Shown piece after piece: positions 10,105 through 22,595 of a DNA stretch of 64,000 nucleotides. The notes below the pieces were generated by a model, which was given only the letters and a program-made list of their open reading frames with translations, was not told the DNA's origin and did no database searches. The translations under genes and the position numbers were made by a program. Every line of letters begins with the position of its first letter. The stretch's first letter is position 1. The stretch lies in contig NC_063076.1 in NCBI RefSeq assembly GCF_022605165.1, positions 1,984,001 to 2,048,000 on the forward strand, given 5' to 3'. Source of the DNA: Purpureocillium takamizusanense. Lineage: Eukaryota; Ascomycota; Sordariomycetes; Hypocreales; Ophiocordycipitaceae.

Positions 10105-11307
10105 ATGGCGGATACTCGCGACATGGCGGCGCCATCGCCACAGCCCGACCTGGCGAGAAACCGGCTGCCGACGCTCTTCGAGGTGCTCAGCCGCCGCACA
10201 CTTCCTCCTGTCGACCTGTTTTCGTTCTATATCTACATGCGAGACCAGCAGCGGTCGGTAGACTACCTGGATTTCTGGTGAGTGGGCGCAGACGGCCGTC
10301 CGATGGGCCCTTTGCTGACCGTCCCTTAGGCTGGACGTAGCACAACACATGTCTTTGTGTCGTCATTATGTGCGCGAACTTCGACGTTCTGTTCTCGTCG
10401 CTACGCCCGACATGGAGAAGAACGGCTCCAAGCGGTCGTCCATGATCCTCGAGCAGATGGGCGACCTGGAGCCCCGTGCCGCCGGTCCGTCAATGTTCTC
10501 CACGGAAAAGGAGCGAAGCCAAGATGCACAAATGTCGGCGTTCCTGCGAGAGGATCAGAGCCACGATTCGCCCCAGAGCGGCTCCGGCCCCATACGGCCG
10601 AGCCCAAAGTTCAGTTCTCCTCGCGACGTGACCGACTCAAACTCGCCCTCTCACACCGTGAATCGGCAGGATATCAGAGCTTCGGCGGAGAAGATTCTGT
10701 ACACTTTCCTCCTTCCCGGAGCCGAGCGAGAGATCACGCTCCCAGGGTCTATCACGCAGGACGTGACCACCGCGATCGAGGAGCAGGGTCGTGACGACCC
10801 AGAAGTATTCGATGTCGCCAAAGACTACGTCTTCCAGGCCATCGAGCGTGACGCCTTCCCAGGTTTTCTGCGCATGAAGGCATTGGGCAACTTGATTCCA
10901 CCGACGCTAGTCATGCGACTGATCGTCGGATTGGTTTCCATGTTTGGTGCTTTCTGGGCCGCCTTTATACTCATTTTTCTCGACAAGTCCCGCTCTACGA
11001 AATGCTGGGTAAGTTTTGTGTCTGATTGTAGGCCATATGCAGACAAGGCTAGTTCGCTGACATTCTATAGCTCATCCTCCCGTTCTCCGTTGGCGTCTAT
11101 TTCCTGGCATCGTATCAGTATTCCCTGGACCCCATCATGGCGTTGGTTGGCCTCAGCGAGTATACGCCGTTCAACTTCTCGCGAGTGCGCGAGCCTTACG
11201 TCCGCCAGCTCTTAGCCAAGCGTGCGGTCATGGTTTTGGCCGTCACGGCTCTCATTGATGCCGCGCTTTGCGTTCTCTTCATCCTCGTCCCGGGCAAGCG
11301 TCTCTGA
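10105..11307 (+). CDS. rax1: RAX1-like RGS-domain membrane protein, three exons
   Basis: Fungal Rax1 proteins combine an N-terminal regulator-of-G-signalling fold with C-terminal membrane segments. They are linked to bud-site choice in yeast and to G-protein or polarity signalling in moulds. Exons are 10105-10277, 10330-11008 and 11071-11307, giving 362 aa. Introns of 52 and 62 nt have GTGAGT and GTAAGT donors. The RGS-like part starts LPTLFEVLSRRTLPPVDLFSFYIYM and continues across intron 1 (DFW|LDVAQH). A Ser-rich linker with many charged residues interrupts it (about residues 80-165), followed by the helical part ITQDVTTAIEEQGRDDPEVFDVAKDYVF. Three hydrophobic segments follow (VMRLIVGLVSMFGAFWAAF, LILPFSVGVYFLASY, VMVLAVTALIDAALCVLFI), and the end is short and cytosolic. 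The start is the first ATG. Convergent with csn7. The role in this species is inferred from the family. Confidence 0.87.
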
Positions 11308-11800
11308 GCGGTTGCCCCTTTCTCGATTGCTGTGCTGGGTGTTGCACCGACCGACTTGCTTGCGAAGCCATCTCTGGAAGATGGTAGGGGCAGGTGGTGC
11401 ACGCCACCGTTTACGACCGACATGAGCGTTTTCAGATTTCCCCTATGCACCAAATGCCAGGCGACGGGCGTCTGGCTGTTCCGTCTTTGAGCATTTTCTT
11501 TGGTACTAATTGGCTTGCAGCATGAGGCTGTGTAATTCGCATTCGACGGATATCTGCGTGTCTGTCTCGGAGTCCAGGGTTGACCTTTCTCAACAAATTC
11601 CCCAAAGTTCTCTTTGATTGATACGCGAGGGGCAAGCATAGAAGAGTAGTGTAGTGACTATTACACCACGTGAATGGTCATTTCTGTGTCTAAAAATTTC
11701 GTCTGCATCGTGATATCAGTCATGCTGTCTGGCCCTCAGACGTCTATCCGTGAGCGCCATGGCTTCCAGGCGTCGTTACCGCGAAGCCGTATCCTCCATT
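11308..11800. other. Convergent 3' spacer, rax1 / csn7
   Basis: About 490 bp of tail sequence for both genes. Open frames here look random. No repeat or defined signal seen. Confidence 0.5.
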
Positions 11801-12698
11801 TCAGATCTTGCGTTTACTGACCCGCTTCTTTTGCTCTTCTCCCACGGGCTCGTCGAGCTCCATTGTCTCGTCGCCCTCCAGGTTGCCCGTCTCAAGCATG
11901 GACCGCTTGTTCAACGCTCTTCTGGGCAGACCGTCACGCCCGTGATGATCGCTCTTCTTTTCGAGGTCGTTGAGGAGCCGCTGCATCTTGTCGTCGGCGG
12001 CACGCTTCTCCTTGGCGCGGGTGAGGGCATTGGCGCGAATGGCACTGATCCGAGCGTCGATGTCATCAAGGGTAGCAGTGCAACGGCCGGACCACGTGTT
12101 GAGGGCGACAACCATGCCAGGGATGGCACCGGGTTGCAGGTCCCGCAGGGGAGCTATGCTCGTCACCTCGACGGCCTGGCGTACGGGGTCAAGCGTGGCG
12201 TGGAGGAGGCCATCATACACGGCCTTGACGACCAGGTCTTCGAGCTCGCGGGCCGATGACAAGCCCAGGGCATCCTGTAGCGCACGGTAGGTGAGATTCG
12301 ACCGGTCGCGCGCAAGGGTCAGGAGGGACAGCTGCCGCAGCTTATGGCTCTGGGCATCGTTGAGGGGCGGGAGGTTGGTGGACTCGGCGCGGTACGACTG
12401 ATACGTGCCGTGGGAGAAGGTCTGGAGGAGGGCTAGGTGCGATGCGTACTCGGGGGAGCTGGACAGGGCTTGGATCTGGGGCGTCTGGAGAAGCTCGGCG
12501 AAGACGAAGGTGTTTGGCGCCGAGGTTGCCCGCGTGACGAGGTCGGCGGCGGCGCGGGGGGAGGTGGCCGACTTGGAGAGGGCGAGGAACGGCTACGAGC
12601 AAACACGGTCAGGCACACGAGCGGCGGAGGCTTTGTTGATGTCACGAGGGGCGCAAGGGACATACCTCGAGGGCGTTGAGGGCCTTGGTCTGCTCCAT
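11801..12698 (-). CDS. csn7: COP9 signalosome subunit 7 (PCI-domain protein), two exons
   Basis: Scaffold subunit of the COP9 signalosome, the complex that removes NEDD8 from cullin-RING ligases. In moulds it controls development and secondary metabolism. Exons are 12698-12666 and 12592-11801 around a 73-nt phase-0 intron (GTATGT...CGTAG), giving 274 aa. Exon 1 encodes only MEQTKALNALE. The helical N-terminal half leads into a PCI domain with SHKLRQLSLLTLARDRSNLTYRAL and LEDLVVKAVYDGLLHATLDPVRQAVEV. These match the Csn7 winged-helix region. After it come a coiled helix (IRANALTRAKEKRAADDKMQRLLNDLEKK) and a charged tail ending KKRVSKRKI, a possible nuclear signal. The region just upstream of the ATG is a long C run on the coding strand. 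Csn7a/b distinctions do not apply in fungi. Confidence 0.9.
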
Positions 12699-15600
12699 GA
12701 CGAGGCGAGGTGGGGGGGGGGGGGGGTTGGGGGCAGGCAGGCTGGGGGGGCAGGGCTGCAGCCTCGCCTCTCTGGCCTGGCTGGATTGGGGGCTTCCTTG
12801 ACGCGCCGGGAACTCACTCGACGTACTGCTGGGTCTGGCACGGGCGAGCTGCGGGGAGCGGTGAAGACGTGGCAGCGGCGATGAGACTTGAGCCCGTTTT
12901 GCCTGACGGTACGGTGGTGGTGGGTGATAAGTCGATGTGTCAGGCGTGTTTGAGTGGTGGTGAAGCTGGCTGGTTGGAGCTCGGGCCTGCAGGTAGGCAG
13001 GTTTGGTGTGCGGGAAAACTACCTAGCTTTGGGCAAGCAATGAGCTGCAGCACCTCCCGTGGTGGTGCACGCGGCGGCTGCAAGGCCCGCTGGACAGCCC
13101 GCGGGGCTGCAGGGCAGGGCAGGGCGGCCAGCACTGGAAGGGTGGACGGGACCCGACGCCGACGGGAGTGACCTCGCCGAATGTGTATTGGCGCGTGGGG
13201 ACGGCGGTCGAGGTGCCGTGGTGGGTTGGGGAGGATTAGCGCAGTGGGGCACCAATATTGTGCCCAGGAAGGCGCGGCTGCCCGCCAGGTGATGCCCTAC
13301 TTCGACTGTGGTACCTAATGTACCAGCACCTCGCCCGTTGGAAACGGCCGGGTCCAGCCCACCGCTTCAGCAACCGCCCGGCGCCGAGTGACGATGTTTC
13401 GAGAGGCCACGCGACGGCCGGTTGACCGGCCTGCCTGCAACAGTGTTGAAACGGGACAGCCCATGCCGCGAATTTAGCCTGTGCTTCGAGGCCGTTTCTT
13501 TTCCAGTTCATATTTGTATGAAAATATTGACGACGCATTTCCTACACGTCAAGCAAGGACCGTGGCGAATTGCCCCGAGCATTGAGACGTCTTCACAGGG
13601 CGGGGATCGGCGACGGCTGCGATGCATGTGTCGGAGGTGAGACGTTTCTGTCCGCGGGCCGGCTCAGTTGCAGCACGGGGAATACGGAACACCGAATACG
13701 GCTTATTCGAGGCGGGCATCGCATGGCTTGATGACTGATATAGTCTCGGAAGTGACGCACCGTGGAAGATGCCGCGGGCTGCCCGCACAAGTCGATATGC
13801 AGCGCGAGCGCAAGCTGTGCAGACTCGGGCGGGACCAGGACGGCAAAGACGGGACGGATGGGCGGTGGCACACAAGACATGCTTGGAACTCACTGTACGA
13901 AGAAGCATGTACGTACATGGTTTGTGCGTGCTCCGCACGGAAACGACGGGTTCGGCGACATGGTAAGCTGATGGGCGCACATGTACTTCGTAGACACATA
14001 GGTCTTTCCACGGCCGGCTCGTTGCTAGGTATTCCTGTGGTCTGAGTGGCGGGGAGGCGGCGCACTGTTGCGTATGTACACGGGGCTGCCGAATAGTAGA
14101 CCAGTGGCTCACAGACCCTTTCTTCGCATACCCGAACGGGACTGGGTCCCGTCATTACGGGCTACTTTGAAATACAGTACGGAGTATGTACGAGCACACA
14201 CGAGGTGTGAGGTCCGGAGAGGGTCACTGGTGAAACGGCAAAGGGGCTTGAGCGCGGCTCCCCTTTCTGTGACGATTATTAAGGGCTCTCGCGACGGGCT
14301 GCGGTAGTGGTAGTGGTAGTGGTGCGGCGGGCGTGTCCTGGATGTGAAACGCAGGGCCCGAGGGAGGGTCGCCAAGAGGTGCGACGAGATTGCAACAGTC
14401 GATTGGAGTCCAGAAGGGATTTTCCACGGAGCCGGGCTGCGGCAACCTATCGATGGCGGCGGCGGCGGGCGTGCGGTCAGCCCGCGATACGTTGCATAGG
14501 TACACACTGGGAGCTGGCCAGGTTGCTGAGTGGCTGGCTGACGCTTGTCTCGAAGGATTGACGCTACTAGTACTCTATGCATGCGGTGAGGTGAGAGTAA
14601 CGCTCACTGACTTGGCTTTGACCCCCGCATACCTAGGTTTACTTGGATAGCAGGCGGATGGTAGGTTGGTGGTTGGTGGGTGGTGGGAAGGAGACAGTCT
14701 CAAAGGGTAGGTACTACCTTGTACATACATATCCCACTTGGAGGTTGTCACTCGTCGACACTTGGTTGGGGGTGATTGACTCGGGGTTCATGTCTATTGA
14801 TCACATCATCACGATGCTGCCGGGCGTCCGGCCCGACTGCACAGTCGTGTACTTTATACGATCCTCTACAAGGCAGTCGTCGTAGTCGACAGAAATGTTG
14901 GTTGGCAGGGCGTCGAATTCTTATCCCATCCATCGCATCGCACCGACCACCCAAACAAGCCTCGAGCGCGAGCCGAGCGCAGGAGCCGTGCGCCTGCTTC
15001 TTCCTTCACCCAGGTAATAATCACCCACCTCGTCATCCTCCTCATCACCAACCGCCAGCACCACCGCTGCGCGCACTAAAAGGTGTCGGCTGGGTCGTGT
15101 CTTTGGTCGAGACCCCACCAAAGGAGCCGTCCTTCTCCCACGGCTCGAGCCCTGTTGTAGATTCTCCAGCGCCTGCCCGCGCGCAGCCAACCGGCTCCGC
15201 CCGCTCCGACGGGTATGCTCGCCCGTTGGCCGTCTTAGGTATGTACTAACGTATACTGTATGCACCACCTTAGTACAACCTGGAAGGGAATAGTTATAGA
15301 GTACAGTGAATGGTCTGCCCTGCCGTCCGACTGTCGCACCAGGGCTCTGGAAGGTACCAACAGTACCACCGCCCGCTGAGAGACCTTCTTTTTCCTCACT
15401 TGTTGCCTCATACCCGGACCCCGGTCACACCCCCCCCCCAATCCATCCACCCCGATCCTACCTTGCCTGTTCATCCTTGCCCATCCTCCTCCACTGTTGC
15501 CCGCCATTGCCCTCCACCACAAAAGCCATCCTCTCCCGCCTGGCGCCCTAGCCTCTCGTCCTCCTCGATCCTCTCCTCCCCTCCCTTCCTCTTCTTCCTG

Positions 15601-15951
15601 CTCTTCGCTTCCCTCCCCCGGCTTTGCTGCTGTCTAGCGCCGGCAGAAGAAGCAAGCATTCATTAAACGACATCCCGGGAGTCGGGCTTTAGTCGGCTGC
15701 TAGCACCGTCCGTGGCAGGATCACGACATCTGATAATCAAGTTGCGTTCAGCTGCCGATCGCCCCGACATGCCCATGCCGTCACAACGCTAGCATTCAGC
15801 CCCGAAATCGACGACGACCGCAAGGACAATCAATACGACCCGCGTCCCCCGTAGCGGACAGCGGCAAGTGCAGGCCGCTCCGCGACCACCGGCGACCCTG
15901 CGCGACGGCTCGAGGACAAAGGAATCTTCAGACAAAGGGCCGGCGGTCGCC
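12699..15951. other. Long spacer upstream of the copper ATPase gene
   Basis: 3.25 kb without a supportable gene. It contains a 15-nt G run (12712-12726), TACGGAGTAT near 14178, TACTTCGTA near 13985, TACCTAGGT near 14630, a short GTGGTA repeat near 14308-14325 and a 10-nt C run at 15430-15439. From about 15360 to 15660 the + strand is strongly pyrimidine-rich, typical of a fungal promoter or 5' leader. Open frames up to 187 codons lack recognisable domains. A long leader or a non-coding transcript is possible. Confidence 0.45.
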
Positions 15952-18900
15952 ATGGTTCCCTCTCCCATTGCTGTCCCATCGAGGGACCCTGGCGCAACCG
16001 CACTCCTTGCGCCAAAGACATCGCACATGGCCACCACGACGTTGCGCGTGGGCGGCATGACGTGAGTGCCACCAGCCTCCGGTCCCTCCGAACATCGTTA
16101 CTAATGCGCCCCCGTTAGCTGCGGCGCCTGCACATCGGCCGTTGAAGCTGGCTTCAAAGGTGTTAATGGTGTCGGGAGCGTCTCCGTCAGCCTCGTCATG
16201 GAGCGCGCTGTCGTCATGCACGACCCCAAGATCATCTCCGCCGACAGCATTTCCGACATCATCGAGGACCGCGGCTTCGACGCCGAGGTCCTCTCCACCG
16301 ACCTACCGAGCCCTGCCGTGAGTCGCTTCGGTGACAAGGACCACGAGCCGGCCCCCGACTTCGCGACCACGACGGTGGCCATCGAGGGCATGACCTGTGG
16401 CGCGTGCACCTCTGCCGTCGAGGGCGGCTTCAAGGACGTTCCCGGTGTCGAGCACTTCAGCATCTCCCTGCTCGCCGAACGCGCCGTCATCAAGCACGAC
16501 CCGACGCTGCTCACGCCTGCCCAGATTGCCGACATCATCGGGGACAGGGGCTTCGGCGCAGAGATTGTCGATACGCAACAGGCAAAATCCGACGCCAAGG
16601 CCGCCAAGGGAGGCGAAGCATCGAGCGACATTGCGACCACGACGGTTGCCATTGAAGGCATGACGTGTGGCGCCTGCACCTCGGCCGTTGAAGGTGGATT
16701 CAAGGGCGTCGGCGGCGTGCTCAAGTTCAACATCAGCCTCCTGGCTGAGCGGGCCGTCATAACCCACGACGTCACCAAACTTTCTCCAGAAAAGATTGCG
16801 GAAATCATCGACGACCGGGGCTTCGACGCCACTGTCCTCTCCACCCAGTTCGACACGAGCGACCACAACCCCTCCTCCTCGGCTGCCCAGTTCCGAATTT
16901 ACGGCAGCCCCGACGCAGCCACAGCAAAGGCGCTCGAGGAGAAGCTGCGAGCCCTTCCGGGTGTCAACTCTGCCACCCTCAGCCTGGCAACGGAGCGCCT
17001 CACCGTCAACCACCAGCCCGCCGTCATCGGGCTGCGTGGTATAGTCGAGGCCATCGAGGCAGAGGGCCTCAATGCGCTGGTCGCAGATAGTCAGGACAAT
17101 AATGCGCAGCTCGAGTCGCTCGCAAAGACGCGGGAGATTAACGAATGGCGCACTGCGTTTAGGACGTCGCTGGCCTTTGCCATCCCCGTCTTCATCATCG
17201 GCATGGTTCTGCCCATGTGCATCCCTTCGCTAGACTTTGGCAAGCTGGAGCTCATCCCCGGCCTCTTCCTTGGCGACGTCACATGTTTGGTCCTTACGAT
17301 ACCCGTGCAGTTCGGCATTGGCAGGCGGTTTTACATTTCTGCGTACAAGTCGGTCAAACACGGCGCGCCTACTATGGACGTGCTTGTCATCCTGGGCACG
17401 TCGTGCGCCTTCTTCTTTAGCGTCTTTGCGATGGTGGTCTCGCTGCTCGTGCCGCCGCACACGAGGCCGAGCACGATTTTTGACACAAGCACCATGCTCA
17501 TCACCTTCATCACCTTTGGCCGCTACTTGGAGAACCGGGCCAAGGGCCAGACGTCCAAGGCGCTGTCGCGGCTCATGTCGCTCGCTCCGTCCATGGCGAC
17601 CATCTACGCGGACCCCATTGCCGCCGAAAAGGCCGCCGAGGCCTGGGCCAAGACCCCCGAGGGCCACCAGCAGACGCCCAGAACACCTCTTCCCGCCGAG
17701 CCCGCGGGTTCTGCCTACGAGGAGCGCGTTATCCCAACGGAGCTCCTCCAGGTCGGCGACATCGTCATCATCCGGCCAGGCGACAAGATTCCCGCCGACG
17801 GCGTTATGGCTCGCGGAGAGACATACGTTGACGAGAGCATGGTCACGGGAGAGGCGATGCCCGTGCAAAAGCGCTTGGGAGATAACGTCATTGGAGGGAC
17901 CGTCAACGGCAACGGGCGGGTCGATTTCCGCGTTACGCGTGCCGGCAGAGACACGCAGCTCAGTCAAATCGTGAAGCTTGTCCAGGAGGCGCAGACGACG
18001 AGGGCACCTATTCAGCAGCTGGCCGACACGCTGGCCGGCTACTTTGTTCCTACGATCTTGATTTTGGGCCTCATCACCTTCCTGTCTTGGATGGTGCTGA
18101 GCCATGTGCTGCCGAACCCCCCACAGATCTTCCTTCAGGACGCTAGCGGCGGAAAGATCATGGTGTGCGTGAAGCTGTGCATCTCAGTCATTGTATTTGC
18201 GTGTCCCTGCGCGTTGGGCCTCGCTACCCCCACGGCCGTCATGGTGGGGACTGGCATCGGTGCCGAGAACGGCATTCTGATCAAGGGCGGCGGTGCTCTA
18301 GAGAGAACCACCAAGGTCACCAAGGTCGTGCTTGACAAGACGGGGACCATTACCTACGGCAAAATGAGCGTCGCCAAGATGACGGCGGTGCCTCTGTGGA
18401 AAGACAACGATTGGCGGCGCCGTCTGTGGTGGAGCATCGTCGGCCTGGCCGAGATGGGCAGCGAGCACCCTGTGGGCAAGGCAATCCTCGGTGCTGCCAA
18501 GGATGAACTGGGTATCGAGGCTGAGGGCGCCATCGCGGGGAGCGTGGGCGAGTTCAAGGTCATGGTCGGCAAGGGAGTCCAGGCCCTCGTGGAGCCGCAC
18601 TCATCGGCCGACAGGGTCCGCTACCGAGTCCTTGCCGGCAACCTTGGTCATCTGCAGGAGAATGGCGTCGAGATTCCTGAGGATGCCATTGAGGCGTCCG
18701 AGGAGCTCAATGCTGCCGCCAACAAGAAGAAGCACCAGGTCAAATCATCAACCGCCGGGACGACCAACATCTTTGTGGCCATTGACGGCAAGTACGCGGG
18801 GCACCTGTGTCTCTCAGACGTCATCAAGGACGGGGCGGCCGGGGCCATCGCTGTGCTGCACCGCATGGGAGTCAAGACTGCGATTGTCACGGGCGACCGG

Positions 18901-19533
18901 CGCTCGACGGCGCTCGCCGTGGCCGCGGCCGTGGGCATCTCTTCCGACGACGTCTTCGCCGGCGTCAGCCCGGACCAGAAGCAGGCCATTGTCAAGCAGA
19001 TGCAGTCCCAGGGCGAGATCGTGGCCATGGTGGGTGACGGCATCAACGACTCGCCCGCGCTCGCGACGGCAGACGTCGGCATCGCCATGTCCAGCGGTAC
19101 GGACGTTGCTATGGAGGCTGCCGACGTGGTGCTGATGCGGCCCACGGACCTGATGGGGATCCCCGCGGCGCTGCACCTGACGCGGACCATCTTCCGGCGC
19201 ATCAAGCTGAATCTGGCGTGGGCGTGCATGTACAACCTCGTCGGGCTGCCCGTGGCCATGGGCTTCTTCCTGCCGCTGGGCTTCCACATGCACCCGATGA
19301 TGGCCGGCTTCGCCATGGCCTGCAGCAGCGTGAGCGTCGTGGTGAGCAGCTTGCTGCTCAAGCTCTGGCGGAGGCCGCGGTGGATGGAGGAGGCCGAGGC
19401 GGAGCAAAAGGGAACGCAGCTGCGGTGGGTGACGGGCCGCGGCATCATCGGCTGGGCGAGGGAGATGGTGTCGAGGAGAACGAGGCGGAAGGGCGAGGAG
19501 GGTTACGTGCCGCTGCAAAACCTGGAGTCGTAG
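15952..19533 (+). CDS. ccc2: Copper-transporting P1B-type ATPase (Ccc2/ATP7 family), two exons
   Basis: Pumps Cu(I) into the trans-Golgi to load secreted copper enzymes such as multicopper oxidases and laccases. Exons are 15952-16061 and 16119-19533 around a 57-nt phase-2 intron, giving 1174 aa. The first heavy-metal domain has its MTCGACTS motif (C38, C41) split by the intron. Domains two and three repeat [18 protein letters not shown] fourth, [19 protein letters not shown], has the fold pattern but no CxxC. The membrane core has TGEAMPV, the CPC metal site (C732-P-C734), phosphorylated D776 in [19 protein letters not shown] in the nucleotide domain, TGDRRSTA and [11 protein letters not shown]. 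About eight membrane segments are expected. The ATG at 15952 gives the family-like IAVPSRD leader. The ATG at 16027 is an alternative that would start just before the first metal domain. No chaperone gene is adjacent. Confidence 0.96.
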
Positions 19534-20814
19534 CGGGCGGACGATGCGGTGGTGTAGCCATGGTGGTGATGACGACGACGAGTTGTCGCAATATTGTCTC
19601 TGCCCGCCCTGACTGTTGATATCCATAAGAAACGACGATATGCGTGGCCATGTACTCACCACTTGGAGAGAGAAAGAGGGGGAGCGAGAGCCCGTTGTCG
19701 TGTTCGAAAGCATAGCGATACCTCGTTGTTTTTTTCTCTTTCTTCATATCAACCAGCAATGTTCAATCCCAAACAAAAAAGTCCAACCCCGTGTCGACGT
19801 GCTGCCACCTCTATCCACGCCTTGTCTATGTCCACCTGGGCATGCTGCATCTGTCTCCGCCGATCCAGCGTGAGAGAGATTTGGATTGCCCCGTGGGGAG
19901 GGAGGGAGGGGGGCGGATCTTTGAACATGTACTTACTTCGTAGAACTAGCATCATTGCCGCTCGGGCTGTTCCTGTTCGCAAAGCCCCGTGCCCAACACC
20001 CTCCACGGCCTCCCCATTTTCTCCACGGTAACGACGACCCAAAAAGTCTCTCCATAAATACACCCGGTGCTGGGTTTACGTATACCCCAAGGTGAGAGTG
20101 CGCGGGGTCGTCGTCGCCGTCGTCGTCGCCGCCGTACGATTATTAATACCTGAGTAGCACGCAGCGTGTGGGCGACGCTGCTGCCGGCAGACGGGAGAGA
20201 TGAGAGAGCCTGTGTGTGTGTGCGCGCGCGCGTCTGTGCACATTCATGCGTGTCTGTGAGTGCGATGAAGGTGGTCAGGAGTAGATGTGGGTGGGACCCG
20301 GCAGTCGGGAGTCCGTTTCTCGAAGCCTTCTAGGGCCGTCTATCCCTGGCGTACTAGCTAGGTACTAAGGCAGGTACGTACGGACCGACGATATATACTA
20401 TTCTTTGTTGAAGAGTCGGAACGCGACATGTTGCACCTCTGTGCACGACTCATCCTCGCTTCCACGGGCCTTGCCGAGATCGAGGTCCGGGAAACGTTCT
20501 TGAGAACCCCAGTAGTGGTTCGGGAACATTACTTCGTTTCATCTCCACACCCTATTCCATATCAGGGGGCCAGTTGTACCATGTACCTGCCCGGCAGCCG
20601 AGCGACCACCGACCCAAGCAGCACCAAATGCCCCTTTACCCAACGCCCTATTCATGTTACATGATGATGCCAAGACTCCTTGCTATACTAGTCTGTTATG
20701 GTTGGTCAGGGGACAGCATCAAGTCCTGTCCCCTGAACTCTGGGTATAGTAACTGAACGCCGGGGATATATGAAATGACTCCCTCCGAAACACCCACATC
20801 GACCGTACCTCGGG
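19534..20814. other. Convergent 3' spacer, ccc2 / glycosyltransferase-like gene
   Basis: 1.28 kb of non-coding sequence. It has TACTTCGTAG near 19933, GTCGTCGTCGCC-type triplet repeats near 20107-20135, a TG/CG dinucleotide run near 20211-20232, copies of the CTAGGTAC motif near 20358, and a strong hairpin at 20706-20736 (listed separately). No gene seen. Confidence 0.5.
20706..20736. repeat. Perfect 11-bp inverted repeat (hairpin)
   Basis: Arms TCAGGGGACAG (20706-20716) and CTGTCCCCTGA (20726-20736) pair perfectly around a 9-nt loop. Outer CTATAC and GTATAG segments can extend it as an interrupted stem. It lies about 80 bp past the stop codon of the leftward glycosyltransferase-like gene, so it is probably in that gene's 3' untranslated region. 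Confidence 0.7.
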
Positions 20815-22595
20815 CTACCATTGCTGCCTCACCTGCACTCGCCTCACCAGCGGACCAGAAGGTGGCGACGCCGGCACCAATATTGGACCCTGTTCACCCC
20901 GGAAGAGTAGTTCCTCGTGAGGGCCACATACTTGGCTCCAGGGCACAAACATTCCTCCGGGCACCTCGTCCGACCATGCACCTCCGTACTCTTCGTGCAA
21001 GGCTTCGTCGTCTGGGTACCTTGTCTTGGCTACCCACATGCGCCCGTCGATGGGCCGCGAGGTTATGAGGTCGTTTGACTGGGATGACCGGACCGCCGCC
21101 TTGAGCAGCGACTTGACAAAGGGATACCACCAAAACGTGGGATACTCTCTGTCGATAAACTCCTTTGGTCCCGTGCAGTGCCAAAGGCCATAGATGTGTT
21201 TGGTCACGTAGTTGACACCAAGGTTGACTGTGCGAATCCAGTCGCTGGACAGTTGTCCGGGATGTGCTTCGGGTATCGAATCGTAGAGCTTCGTGAGCGC
21301 AGAGTGCACGTTCTCGGGCATGGGTATCGTAAAGGGCGCAAATTTGTCGCCAAGGCCAAACATGTCAACGTTCATTGTAGCCGCGAGTCCGCTCTCGTTA
21401 AACTGCAGATAGCCAATGAAGGGCTCGTATCCAGCTTTGGTCTGGAACAAAGCCGACTCGTATTCGATAGATGCGTGAAACTCCGTGTCTTGGCCGTCAG
21501 ATCGTTTGTCGGGGATGACGCGATCAGGAGGCCCGCCTGGCACCTCTCCCCCTTTCGCCGCCGTCTTGGATCGCCAGTACTCTTGCCGAGCCCAGACGTT
21601 TGAGATATAGTACTGGTCCGACTCGCGAAACTCGTACTCAGGGTTATGTGTAGCGTCTATCTCGTCCATGGTAGCATCGATGAGCCTTCTCACGTCGTCG
21701 ACGGGACCGATAACAGTGCCCGAGTTCAACCAGCGTGGATCTGCAAAGATCATATCTCCGGTCCATGAGGCTGGTCCAAAGGCGTGCGGCCCCAATGAAG
21801 AGGGCGGGGCTGCCCAGCAGCGAGGTGCCCGGGGCTCCATGGGGAAGCAAATCTTGTCGGGACCCCAGAAGATGGTCTGCCGGAGGTTGCGCTCCCTGGC
21901 CTCCCCGGTCGAAATCCCGAACCTCTCGGCGAGCTGGACGTCGGCATGGGCGGCAATGTCAAAGTAGCGCTCGATGATGACTTCGGGCGGCAGTTGCTGG
22001 ATAATGTCGTACCCGTCGACTATAAGCACGAGGTCCTTGTCCTCTTGCGGTTGTAAGGCGCGAAGGTACCGTTGCATGGCCCGTAGCTTGGCTAGGTGTG
22101 TCACGGCGGCATCAAATTCGCCGGCACCGTTCCAGCCGAGCAGCGTGGGGACCGGGTATCTATTGACTGCCGAGGAGACAAGGTTGTAGCAAAGCTGGAC
22201 GTTTGCTCTACTTGCGGGTATCAGGTAGTGCAGCTGCGATGTCCGGACCTTCTTCGTGCCTTTCTGGTGGCCCGGCTTTGGTGCCTCCCCGGAGGCGTTT
22301 GCTTGAGCGCTAGGCGATTCTGTGGACGCCGGAGGTACGGCCGTCGACTGCGCGAGGACATGGTCAGGAATGGTAACGTTCTGGTTCGATGAACCCGGCG
22401 TGCTTGGCCGATGCGGAATCATGTTTCTTAACCGCTCCTGTACAGCGTCAATATCACTGGACTGGGAAACGCTCACAGCTATGAGATACAACGTACTGCA
22501 TCCACGCTCGGCTGTGTGAACAGAAACACCATTACCAGCATGGCAACGCATGTGGATAGCACCAAGTTGCGGCGCATAAAGTTGATTAGTGGCAT
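20815..22595 (-). CDS. Type II membrane protein with a glycosyltransferase domain like that of lysyl hydroxylases
   Basis: Fungal protein of unproven function. Exons are 22595-22497 and 22437-20815 around a 59-nt phase-0 intron (GTACGT...TGTACAG), giving 573 aa. Splicing gives a short basic N-terminus (MPLINFMRRN) and one hydrophobic anchor (LVLSTCVAMLVMVFLF), so the protein should face the Golgi or ER lumen. A low-complexity Pro/Ser stem follows. The globular part begins near HYLIPASRANVQLCYNLVSS and carries KDLVLIVDGYDIIQQLP (DGYD near residue 173, a metal/sugar-nucleotide type motif). It continues with RWLNSGTVIGPVDDVRRLID, then NPEYEFRESDQYYISN. This order resembles the GT domain next to procollagen lysyl hydroxylases, but the acceptor is unknown. 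An unspliced reading would lose the anchor, so I prefer the intron. Sugar donor and substrate are not readable from sequence. Confidence 0.72.
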
